From Anaerolineales bacterium (GTDB taxonomy: Bacteria; Chloroflexota; Anaerolineae; Anaerolineales; E44-bin32), in NCBI GenBank assembly GCA_023250385.1, contig JAHFAU010000012.1, positions 1-16,131 on the forward strand: a stretch of DNA of 16,131 nt. Reading direction: 5' to 3'. The notes below the pieces were generated by a model that saw only the letters and a list, made by a program, of their open reading frames with translations, did not search any database and was not told the DNA's origin. Each line of letters begins with the position of its first letter. Position 1 is the first letter of the stretch. Positions 8,145 through 14,982 of this stretch are shown piece by piece. The position numbers and the translations under genes were made by a program.

Positions 8145-8827
8145 TCGACAACCCTGTATTTCAGCAAGGCCCAGACGGCTGCAAAGGCGTCAGCGAGGCC
8201 GATTTTCTTGCCCTCCGAGTATTCCCGAGGGTTGAAGGAGATAGGCACTTCGAAGATCCTGGCCTTCCGCTTGAGCAACTTGGCCGTAATCTCTGGCTCG
8301 AAGTCGAATCGGTTCGATCGGAGGGGGATCGATTGGACCAGCTCTCGGCGGAAGAGTTTGTATCCGGTCTCCATATCGGAGAGAATACTGTTGTAGAGCA
8401 AATTGGTCATCAGGGTGAGCAGCTGGTTGGCGACCATATGCCAGAACATGGCGGTCCGCCGGGGGGCACCCAGGAACCGGGAGCCGTAGACGACGTCCGC
8501 TTTGCCATCCTGGATCGGGCGGAGCAAGTTGGGCACTTCTCGGGGATCGTATTCAAGGTCGGCATCCTGAATGAGCACCAGGTCAGAGGTCACCGCCCCG
8601 AGCCCGGTCCGGATCGCGGCGCCTTTCCCTCGATTCCGTTCGTGCAGCAGCAGGCGGGCATTTGGGAAGCCGGGGAGGATCTGCTGGAGCAGTTCTCGGG
8701 TCCCGTCGGTCGAGGCATCATCGACCACAATGATTTCGTCGGCGAGCCCGACGCTGCTGACCTCCCGCAGGATGGCCTCAATAGTGGCTCGTTCGTTGTA
8801 GACCGGAATCAAGAAGGTCAGGCTCAT
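8141..8827 (-). CDS. Family 2 glycosyltransferase, polyprenyl-phosphate sugar synthase type
   Basis: A GT-A fold family 2 enzyme of the dolichyl/undecaprenyl-phosphate glycosyltransferase type, which moves a sugar from a nucleotide donor to a lipid phosphate on the inner membrane face. Visible are LTFLIPVYNERATIE at the N-terminus, VVDDASTDGT (Asp37), the metal-binding DxD in QDADLEYDP (Asp88, Asp90), GSRFLG, and the acceptor-side SDMETGYKLFRREL. A frame extending to 8863 exists, but I chose the ATG at 8827 because it begins right at the conserved domain and lies 7 bp after a -10 box, giving a leaderless transcript. The 228-aa product has no C-terminal membrane pair, so it is the short, Dpm1-like form. 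The donor sugar is unknown. No other polysaccharide gene is nearby. Confidence 0.88.
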   Translation of the reverse strand: MSLTFLIPVYNERATIEAILREVSSVGLADEIIVVDDASTDGTRELLQQILPGFPNARLLLHERNRGKGAAIRTGLGAVTSDLVLIQDADLEYDPREVPNLLRPIQDGKADVVYGSRFLGAPRRTAMFWHMVANQLLTLMTNLLYNSILSDMETGYKLFRRELVQSIPLRSNRFDFEPEITAKLLKRKARIFEVPISFNPREYSEGKKIGLADAFAAVWALLKYRVVD

Positions 8828-8834
8828 CCGGAGT

Positions 8835-8863
8835 ATTGTACAGAGCGGGCCGGGTGGGAACAA
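8835..8863 (-). promoter_or_regulatory. Promoter of the glycosyltransferase gene, leaderless type
   Basis: On the minus strand TTGTTC (8858-8863) and TACAAT (8835-8840) are 17 bp apart. The -10 box ends 7 bp before the ATG at 8827, so transcription would begin at or next to the first base of the gene. No Shine-Dalgarno is present. Confidence 0.55.
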
Positions 8864-8871
8864 CCGACGAT

Positions 8872-8900
8872 TTGCTCCCCTTTGGGCGGAAGGCTATAAT
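8872..8900 (+). promoter_or_regulatory. Promoter of the AAA+ ATPase gene, leaderless type
   Basis: TTGCTC (8872-8877) and a perfect TATAAT (8895-8900) are 17 bp apart. The -10 box ends 7 bp before the ATG at 8908, so the mRNA would start on the start codon. The -35 box is 8 bp from the -35 box of the divergent glycosyltransferase promoter. Confidence 0.65.
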
Positions 8901-8907
8901 CGAAGCA

Positions 8908-10245
8908 ATGACCCTCCCCCGCACGTCGCCTCGAGTCATCCGAACCGCCGACATGCCGACCACCGGCAGCCTGCGCTACATCCCGAATTCCGTTAGCCGA
9001 ATTGAAGATACTGGCCTGAATCAGCTGTGGCTGCAAGACCTGGCACTCAAGCTGCTCTACTTTCGCGGCTATCTGACCGGTTTCAAAATGGCCGAGGCGA
9101 TGGCCCTTCCGTATGCCGGTCTGACCGATCTGGTCCTCGAAGCCCTCAAACGTGAGAAGTTTGTGGAAGTCAAGTCTCAGGTCGGAATCGGGGAAGGATC
9201 CTATCAGTACGCGATCACCGACGCCGGGATCGCCAGGGCTCGGGAGGCCCTGGAGCGCAGCCAGTATGCCGGTCCCGCACCGGTGCCGATCTCGGTTTAC
9301 AACGAGGCCATCCTACGCCAGAGTCGGAGCCGGACCACTGTGAATCCGCGCACGATGTCCAAGGCGCTCGAGAGTCTGGTCCTCTCAGAGACGACCTTCA
9401 ACCAGATCGGCCCGGCCGTGAATTCGGGGGCATCCATATTCCTGTACGGCCCTCCCGGCAATGGCAAGACTTCCATCGCCCGCGCGATCGGGAGACTACT
9501 GCTGTTGGAAGATATCACGATCCCGTACGCAATTGACATCGATGGACAGGTCGTCAAACTGTACGACTCGGTCAACCACGAACTTTCGCCCGATCAGACT
9601 TCCGAAACGGGAGGCACTGGGGCATTGAAGGGAGACCCCCGCTGGGTGAAGATCCGCCGTCCCTTCATTGTGGTCGGTGGCGAGCTGACGATGGATGGGT
9701 TGGACCTGGTTTTCGACGACGTTAACAAATTCTACGAGGCTCCCTTCCAGGTAAAGGCCAATGGAGGGGTATTCCTGATTGATGACTTCGGTCGGCAGCA
9801 GGTCAGACCACGCGACTTGCTCAACCGATGGATTGTGCCACTCGAGAACCGGATCGACTTCCTGACGCTGCATACCGGGCGTAAGGTGGAAGTCCCGTTC
9901 GACGTGCTGGTCGTTTTCTCGACCAACCTGCCACCCAAAGATCTGGTAGATGAAGCGTTTCTGCGCCGGTTGCGTCACAAGATCGAGATCGGAGATCCCT
10001 CTTACGAGGCCTATCGAGATATCTTCAAGCGGACCGCCGAAGCCAAAGGCGTGCCGTATTCGGATCAGGGATTGGCCTACATGTTGCAGGAGTGGTACAT
10101 CAAGCGCAATCGCAAATTGCGAGCCTCGCATCCCCGGGACATCTGCGATCAAATCCTGGACGTGTCTCGCTATCTGAACGTCGAGCCGGCGATGAGCAAG
10201 GAGCTGATCGACAAGGCCGCCGAGGCCTATTTCGTAGAGCTGTAA
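8908..10245 (+). CDS. AAA+ ATPase with N-terminal wHTH-like region, function unknown
   Basis: A 445-aa ATPase. Residues about 36-116 look like a helix-turn-helix or winged-helix segment (NQLWLQDLALKLLYF, then GLTDLVLEALKREKFVEV, then YQYAITDAGIARA). The AAA+ module follows: Walker A GPPGNGKTS (181-189), Walker B GGVFLIDDF (286-294), sensor 1 FSTNLPP with Asn340, and a likely arginine finger in DEAFLRRLRHK (353-354). About 100 residues lie between Walker A and B, including a conserved-looking GGELTMDGLDLVFD. No signal peptide or membrane helix is seen. A frame reaching back to 8836 exists, but the promoter at 8872-8900 would lie inside it, so 8908 is preferred. Such ATPases remodel or regulate partner proteins; I cannot name the partner. 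A CoA-transferase-like gene follows 55 bp later. Confidence 0.8.
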   Translation: MTLPRTSPRVIRTADMPTTGSLRYIPNSVSRIEDTGLNQLWLQDLALKLLYFRGYLTGFKMAEAMALPYAGLTDLVLEALKREKFVEVKSQVGIGEGSYQYAITDAGIARAREALERSQYAGPAPVPISVYNEAILRQSRSRTTVNPRTMSKALESLVLSETTFNQIGPAVNSGASIFLYGPPGNGKTSIARAIGRLLLLEDITIPYAIDIDGQVVKLYDSVNHELSPDQTSETGGTGALKGDPRWVKIRRPFIVVGGELTMDGLDLVFDDVNKFYEAPFQVKANGGVFLIDDFGRQQVRPRDLLNRWIVPLENRIDFLTLHTGRKVEVPFDVLVVFSTNLPPKDLVDEAFLRRLRHKIEIGDPSYEAYRDIFKRTAEAKGVPYSDQGLAYMLQEWYIKRNRKLRASHPRDICDQILDVSRYLNVEPAMSKELIDKAAEAYFVEL

Positions 10246-10300
10246 AGATCCCCCGCGATCGGACGCTGATTCGCAGCTTGCCAAGGCAGGTTCCTTGCCC

Positions 10301-11164
10301 ATGGAGAATGTTCAAACCCGACCCCAGCCGAGCGCTCGGCCGCCTCAACTCCCGGCCTACTCAATTGATGAGCTGATCTGCGTTTGCATCTCACACCGAA
10401 TCAAGGATGGAGACGTGGTCGCCCTCGGGCTGGCCACCCCCCTGGCGGCGACCGGTGCCTTGCTTGCCCAGCGCACCCACGCGCCGAGGATCTACCTGGC
10501 GTCGGCCATCGGGCAGTGCTTCTGCCGAGCCGGCCCGCGCCTCGAGCTGCAGGGGGCCGAGGCCAGCTGGCTGGCGCGTTCCATGGGGAGCTTTGGATTT
10601 GTCCAGGCGGCCGCAGACTTCTTGCCGGCGGCCAAGCCGCTCGAGTTTTTTCGGCCGGGGCAGGTCGACCCTCGGGGCAACTTCAACAACCTCGCGATCG
10701 GGCATGACTTTCGCCATCCCCGGCTGCGGATGCCCGGCAGTGGCGGCATTCCGGACGTAACTGTCATGCTCGACCAGATCCATCTGTATGTCCCCCGTCA
10801 CTCCAAGGTCACATTCGTCCCCCGATTGGATTTTGTCTCGGGCCTCGGCCATACGCCGAGGCGGCGCCGCGGAGCGGGGCCGGTTTACCTGGTATCGGAT
10901 CTCGGGCAGTTTGATTTTGCGGACGGCGAGCTGCGCTTGACCCACGTGCACCCGGGAGTGAGGCCTGCGGATGTTCAAGCCAGGACTGGATTCGAGCTCC
11001 GCGTTTCGGAACGGGTTGCCGTAAGCGAACCGCCCAGCGAGCACGAGCTCGATTTGCTGCGGGAAGAGATCGATCCCTTGGGTCTTCGTCGCCTGGAGCT
11101 GCTCGGCGGCAGCAAGCGGCGAGCGGCTTTGCGGGAGATCATCCTGGCGGAAGCAGCCTCGTAG
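10301..11164 (+). CDS. Glutaconate CoA-transferase beta-subunit-like (GctB/IpdB-like) protein, orphan
   Basis: A 287-aa protein with the class I CoA-transferase beta-subunit pattern: YSIDELICVCISHRIKDGD and the GLATPLAATGALLAQ loop (43-57), NNLAIGHDFRHPRLRMPG (129-146), the GSGG turn (146-149), and HSKVTFVPRLDFVSGLGH. Family members work with a separate alpha subunit on acyl-CoA esters: GctAB is a CoA-transferase, while IpdAB opens a ring of steroid-derived CoA esters. No alpha-subunit gene lies in the window. The segment IYLASAIG (64-71) is where the usual (S)E-x-G catalytic Glu would fall; Ala69 appears there instead, which argues against ordinary CoA-transferase chemistry. The start is ATG 10301, although a TTG at 10295 has closer GGCAGG spacing. 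It may share an mRNA with the AAA+ gene. Confidence 0.75.
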   Translation: MENVQTRPQPSARPPQLPAYSIDELICVCISHRIKDGDVVALGLATPLAATGALLAQRTHAPRIYLASAIGQCFCRAGPRLELQGAEASWLARSMGSFGFVQAAADFLPAAKPLEFFRPGQVDPRGNFNNLAIGHDFRHPRLRMPGSGGIPDVTVMLDQIHLYVPRHSKVTFVPRLDFVSGLGHTPRRRRGAGPVYLVSDLGQFDFADGELRLTHVHPGVRPADVQARTGFELRVSERVAVSEPPSEHELDLLREEIDPLGLRRLELLGGSKRRAALREIILAEAAS

Positions 11165-11229
11165 TCCGCGTCCAACCTGCGCATTACCTCGCTTCAATCG
11201 GCGGCTCAGCCCAAAGTTGGCGGATTGCT

Positions 11230-11235
11230 TATACT
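11230..11235 (+). promoter_or_regulatory. -10 box of the GH3-like gene, leaderless type
   Basis: TATACT ends 7 bp before the ATG at 11243, so the transcript would start at the start codon. No good -35 box was found; TTG-rich sequence lies too close. The 78-bp gap 11165-11242 holds nothing else clear. Confidence 0.45.
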
Positions 11236-11242
11236 TCCTGGG

Positions 11243-13966
11243 ATGATTCGTAAGCTCTCCACGCTTGCATGGTTCGGAGCGGCGCTGGTGGCCCTGACAG
11301 CCGCGCCCCCCTATGATTTGGCCGAAGACCTGCTCGCACAAATGACGCCGGAACAGCGGGTCGGCCAGCTATTCCTGGTCACTTTCAAAGGCGCTGCACC
11401 TAACGCGGAAGATCCGATCTTTAGCTTGATCTTGGACCAGCATATTGGCGGGGTTGTGCTACAGGCCGCTAATGACAATTTCGTCGGTCGGCCCGAGACA
11501 CTCGCTGCGGCCCGAGCTCTGACCGCGTCACTGCAAACCGCCACATACGAAGCCGCGGCTGGTTCGGAGGGTTCGACCGCCTACATCCCGCTGCTGATCG
11601 GCCTCGCCCAGGAAGGAAATGGGCCGCCGTACTCGGAGATCATGAGCGACCTCTCGGAGCTCCCCAGCCAGATGGCGATAGGCGCGACCTGGGACCCAGA
11701 ATTTGCTCGTCAGGCCGGAGAGACTTTGGGAGCCGAGCTCGATTCGCTCGGCTTCAATCTGCTGCTGGGGCCGTCGCTGGACGTGTTGGTTGACCCAACT
11801 CAGCTTGCGCTCGCTGACCTCGGAGTTAGAACATTTGGCGGTGACTCCTATTGGGTGAGCGTGATGGGACGGGCGTTCATAGCAGGAGTGCACCTGGGTT
11901 CGGAGGGTCGAATGGGGGTGATCCCACTGCATTTCCCTGGCCTGGGAGGTAGCGACCGCCCAATTCGAGAGGAGATCTCGACCGTCCGAAAGTCGCTGGT
12001 GCAGCTCCAGCAGATCGAACTCGAGCCATTCTTCGCGGTCACGGCCTCTGCCCCCGGGGAGGACGCCGCAGCCGCCGACGGTCTGCTCACCGGCCATATC
12101 CGCTACCAGGGGTTCCAAGGGAATATCCGGGACACGACCCGTCCGATCGGACTCGACCCGGATGCCTTCGGCCAACTGTTGGCGCTAGAACCCTTCGCCG
12201 CGTGGCGCCAGGCGGGCGGGATCACAGTTAGCGATGAACTGGGGGCGGCCGCGCTGCGGCGCTTCTATGAGTCCCTTGGCCAGAGCTTTCGGGGGCACCT
12301 GACGGCCCGGGACGCCTTCCTGGCGGGGAACGATTTGCTGTATCTGTCTGAGTTTCGCTCGGACGCCGATCCCGATCAGTTGACAACCGTCAGGAACACA
12401 ATGGGTTTCTTCGCCGAGAAGTATCGGGACGATGCCCTATTTGCCCAACGGGTGGACGAGTCGGTTCTGCGGATCCTACGCTTGAAGCTGCGGCTGTATG
12501 AGGGCGCATTCGCGCTCGATCGTGTTCTCCCTCCAGCCGAGGCGGCAGACCGAGCTGGTCCGTCGAACCTCGCACTTCAAGTTGCCCGGGCCGCAGCAGC
12601 CCTGCTCAGCCCATCGGCGGCTGAGATCCCAAGCCTCATCGCCGCGCCGCCGGAAATCGGAGAACGGATCGTTTTCATCACCGACGTCAGGCCCTACCGC
12701 CAGTGCTCGAGCTGTGAGCAGATCGAAGGAATCGGAAGGACGGCGTTGGAGTCAACGGTCTTGGCACTCTACGGCACCCGGGCGGCTGGTCAGGTGGGTG
12801 CGTGGAATTTGACCTCACTTACGATGGCAGACCTGGCGCGATACCTGGGTCAACCTCCGCCGGGGGTCCCTTCAATTCCAATTCTAGCGGCAGAGGAAGT
12901 GGATGCGATTATCCGGCCGGCCGACTGGTTGATCTTCATTACCTTGAAGAGCGACCCAACAGTCTACGGCTCGAATGCGCTCAAACAATTGCTGGACAAC
13001 CGCCCAGAGCTGGTCCGCAACAAGAATGTAGTAGTGTTCGCGATGGATGTCCCGTACGATCTGGGGCCGACCGATATCAGCAAGATCGATCTGTATTACG
13101 CTCTGTATGGGAAGACCAGCGTGTTTGTCGAGATGGCGGCCCGGCTCTTGTTCCAAGAGATATCGGCGGTCGGCGCGCCCCCCGTAAGCGTGCCCGGCAT
13201 CGGTTACGACCTCATCGAAATCACCTCCCCCGATCCGGACCAATTAATCTCGCTCACGATTCAGAGAGAGCAGGAGGCGACCGAAGCGGCCCCGGGGTAC
13301 GCGATAGGCGATGCCGTGGTCGTCCGATCCGGGCTGATCCTCGATCACAACGGGCATCCGGTGCCGGACCGTACGCCGGTCGAGTTCGTGGCGTCTTACC
13401 AGGAGGAAGGGATATCAATTACCCACGAGGCCACAACCCTGGATGGATTCGCAACGGCTTCCTTCACCCTTGATCGACTGGGTACCCTGACCATTGTTGC
13501 TCAGAGCGAGCCCGCTAACTTGTCAGAGATTCTCCAATTGAATGTCCAGGAGGGAATCGTCACAGTCATTACTCCGACAATGGAGCCCACCGCGACTGCG
13601 GCGCCGACCGCAACTGCAGAACCGGCCACCCCGACTCCGGCTGCCGGACCCGGGGCCGCGGTGAGGCCAGAAACGGAGGGGGAGACAGTGAGCCTGGCGG
13701 CATTGAGTCTAGCATTGGCTGGAGTGGCCGGGCTGGCCGGATTTGGTTACCGAGTGTTTGTGCGGCAGGGGCTCGCCGGCGTACGGGCCGTCCTGCTCAT
13801 GGTGATTGGCGGCCTGATCGGCTACGACTATTTAGCGCTCGGGCTCCCAGGAAGCCAGGAATTACTAGGATCGGTAGGGGTCCTAGGAGCACTCATACCA
13901 TCGTTGCTCGGGGCGGTTGCCGGAGGCGTAGGAGCGTACTTCTGGATGAGGCGATTAGCGAATTGA
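11243..13966 (+). CDS. Exported GH3-like protein with Ig-like domain and C-terminal membrane helices
   Basis: A 907-aa cell-envelope protein. An N-terminal hydrophobic segment (about 1-21) is a likely signal peptide. Residues about 25-420 are a glycoside hydrolase family 3 barrel of the NagZ type: MTPEQRVGQLFLVTF, GLAQEGNG, and GITVSDELG with the expected nucleophile Asp331. The loop that should read KHFPGHGD..DSH reads LHFPGLGGSDRPIR (229-242), so the His acid/base dyad is missing. A poorly recognised region (about 425-680) follows, then an Ig-like beta domain (about 686-770), a Thr/Pro/Ala-rich linker (about 773-812) and three membrane helices (about 815-900). A TTG at 11225 is in frame, but the -10 box overlaps it, so ATG 11243 is preferred. 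It may bind rather than cut glycans. Its 3' end overlaps the facing kinase gene by 12 bp. Confidence 0.82.
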   Translation: MIRKLSTLAWFGAALVALTAAPPYDLAEDLLAQMTPEQRVGQLFLVTFKGAAPNAEDPIFSLILDQHIGGVVLQAANDNFVGRPETLAAARALTASLQTATYEAAAGSEGSTAYIPLLIGLAQEGNGPPYSEIMSDLSELPSQMAIGATWDPEFARQAGETLGAELDSLGFNLLLGPSLDVLVDPTQLALADLGVRTFGGDSYWVSVMGRAFIAGVHLGSEGRMGVIPLHFPGLGGSDRPIREEISTVRKSLVQLQQIELEPFFAVTASAPGEDAAAADGLLTGHIRYQGFQGNIRDTTRPIGLDPDAFGQLLALEPFAAWRQAGGITVSDELGAAALRRFYESLGQSFRGHLTARDAFLAGNDLLYLSEFRSDADPDQLTTVRNTMGFFAEKYRDDALFAQRVDESVLRILRLKLRLYEGAFALDRVLPPAEAADRAGPSNLALQVARAAAALLSPSAAEIPSLIAAPPEIGERIVFITDVRPYRQCSSCEQIEGIGRTALESTVLALYGTRAAGQVGAWNLTSLTMADLARYLGQPPPGVPSIPILAAEEVDAIIRPADWLIFITLKSDPTVYGSNALKQLLDNRPELVRNKNVVVFAMDVPYDLGPTDISKIDLYYALYGKTSVFVEMAARLLFQEISAVGAPPVSVPGIGYDLIEITSPDPDQLISLTIQREQEATEAAPGYAIGDAVVVRSGLILDHNGHPVPDRTPVEFVASYQEEGISITHEATTLDGFATASFTLDRLGTLTIVAQSEPANLSEILQLNVQEGIVTVITPTMEPTATAAPTATAEPATPTPAAGPGAAVRPETEGETVSLAALSLALAGVAGLAGFGYRVFVRQGLAGVRAVLLMVIGGLIGYDYLALGLPGSQELLGSVGVLGALIPSLLGAVAGGVGAYFWMRRLAN

Positions 13967-14926
13967 GGCGAGCAAGGCGACTAACAAGAGCAGGGCGCCG
14001 GCTCCTGCCAATGCCTGGTCGATCTGCCCGGTCAGAATCCCGGCGTACTTCGCTGGAGTAGCAGATCTCGGGAAGGAGCCCTTGATGAATGCCTGCCGGA
14101 AGGCGTCCAGGTGGGGCGGGCGGTCGTCCGGGTGGAGCTCCATCGCCCATAGGATTGCGGCCTCCACCGACGAGCTGATCTGGGGATTGATCAGCCTCAG
14201 CGGTTGGAGGGCGTGGGGCTGCAGAAAACGCTGCTTTGCCTCAGCCGGAGGCTGATTGGTGAGTAGGTGATAGAGAGTTGCACCAAAGGCGTAAATGTCG
14301 CTGCGGCGGTCGGTATGGCCAGTGTCTCCACCGTACTGCTCGAGCGGCGTATAGGTGGCGGTGCCCCGGCCCTGGATAACTGTGACGGTGATCTCGTCCG
14401 GAGCCATTTGTTTCACCAATCCGAAATCGACGAGCTTGATCAGGCCGTTGGGGGTTAACTTGAGATTGCTTGGTTTGATATCCCGATGAATGACCGGCGG
14501 ATCTTGGTTGTGCAGGTATTCTAGGGCGTCTGCGATCTGGGCGGCCCAGCCCATTACCTCTGCGACCGGGAGGAAATGACTCTTTTTTCTGGCGGCGTCC
14601 ATCAGGGATTTCAGATCATCTCCCGGGACGAAGTCCATTACCAGGTAGTCGCGGTCGGCCTCGCTGAAATAGTCCGAGACCTTGGGGAGGTTGGGGTGAT
14701 CGAGCCGTGCCAAGACCGAGGCCTCCCGATAGAACTGGTCACGACCCTGGGCCCGCAAATCCTCCGGAATGTCACCGCCCTGGTATACCTCTTTGATCGC
14801 ACAGACTCTTCCATCCAGCCGGTTGTCATCGGCCAGATAGATTGAGCCCATGCCGCCGCGGCCGATGACCCGGCTGATGATATACCGATCTCGCAGCGAC
14901 TTGCCGGTCTTTACTGGCGCAATCAT
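13955..14926 (-). CDS. Tail-anchored serine/threonine protein kinase (Hanks type)
   Basis: A 323-aa eukaryotic-like Ser/Thr kinase. Motifs in order: glycine loop GRGGMGSIYLA (22-32), Lys45 in CAIKE, Glu68 in YREASVL, catalytic loop HRDIKPSNL with Asp149, DFG (167-169), and a PLEQY segment (194-198) in place of APE, as in many bacterial kinases. After the kinase domain (about 15-282) only a short linker and one membrane helix (about 305-321) remain, ending at the C-terminus; there is no PASTA or other outer sensor domain. Start choice: the first ATG, about 9 nt after a likely transcription start. Divergent from it is an FHA-winged-helix regulator, a natural reader of phosphothreonine made by this kinase. 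The gene overlaps the facing GH3-like gene by 12 bp at the 3' ends. Confidence 0.92.
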   Translation of the reverse strand: MIAPVKTGKSLRDRYIISRVIGRGGMGSIYLADDNRLDGRVCAIKEVYQGGDIPEDLRAQGRDQFYREASVLARLDHPNLPKVSDYFSEADRDYLVMDFVPGDDLKSLMDAARKKSHFLPVAEVMGWAAQIADALEYLHNQDPPVIHRDIKPSNLKLTPNGLIKLVDFGLVKQMAPDEITVTVIQGRGTATYTPLEQYGGDTGHTDRRSDIYAFGATLYHLLTNQPPAEAKQRFLQPHALQPLRLINPQISSSVEAAILWAMELHPDDRPPHLDAFRQAFIKGSFPRSATPAKYAGILTGQIDQALAGAGALLLLVALLASIR

Positions 14927-14941
14927 AGGTCTGAACGAGTC

Positions 14942-14947
14942 ATTATA
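14942..14947 (-). promoter_or_regulatory. -10 box of the kinase gene
   Basis: A perfect TATAAT on the minus strand. Transcription would begin near 14935, giving a leader of about 9 nt without a Shine-Dalgarno. No strong -35 box was found. It overlaps a TATACT on the plus strand. Confidence 0.5.
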
Positions 14948-14949
14948 CT
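14944..14949 (+). promoter_or_regulatory. -10 box of the FHA regulator gene, overlapping the kinase -10
   Basis: TATACT on the plus strand shares four bases with the TATAAT of the kinase on the other strand. Transcription would start near 14956, about 27 nt before the GTG start. No clear -35 box. The flanks form GAGT-N6-ACTC (14937-14950), a small inverted repeat centred on both boxes. Confidence 0.4.
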
Positions 14950-14982
14950 CAGGGGCGAGATTCGGGCTGTTTAAGGTGCGGT

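Noticed and set aside
8828..8863. Longer N-terminus of the glycosyltransferase starting at 8863.
   Set aside because: The extra 12 residues precede the conserved domain, and the promoter -10 at 8835-8840 would lie inside them.
8836..8907. Longer N-terminus of the AAA+ ATPase starting at 8836.
   Set aside because: It would contain both -35 and -10 boxes of the gene's own promoter, so it would not be transcribed from that promoter, and the added residues look unrelated.
10280..10300. Small inverted repeat (CAAGG / CCTTG) over the ribosome-binding region of the CoA-transferase-like gene, as a possible RNA switch.
   Set aside because: Five-base arms with a short loop are too weak and too likely by chance to call a regulator.
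9496..10302. Long antisense open frame (268 codons) opposite the AAA+ ATPase.
   Set aside because: It has no recognisable domain and mirrors the codon bias of the real gene; high-GC genes routinely give such shadow frames.
10391..11341. Long antisense open frame (316 codons) opposite the CoA-transferase-like gene.
   Set aside because: No family features, while the plus-strand protein has clear conserved motifs; also a shadow frame.
12802..13473. Out-of-frame 223-codon open frame inside the GH3-like gene.
   Set aside because: Arg/Gly/Pro-rich translation typical of a shifted frame in GC-rich DNA; the main frame runs through it without a break.
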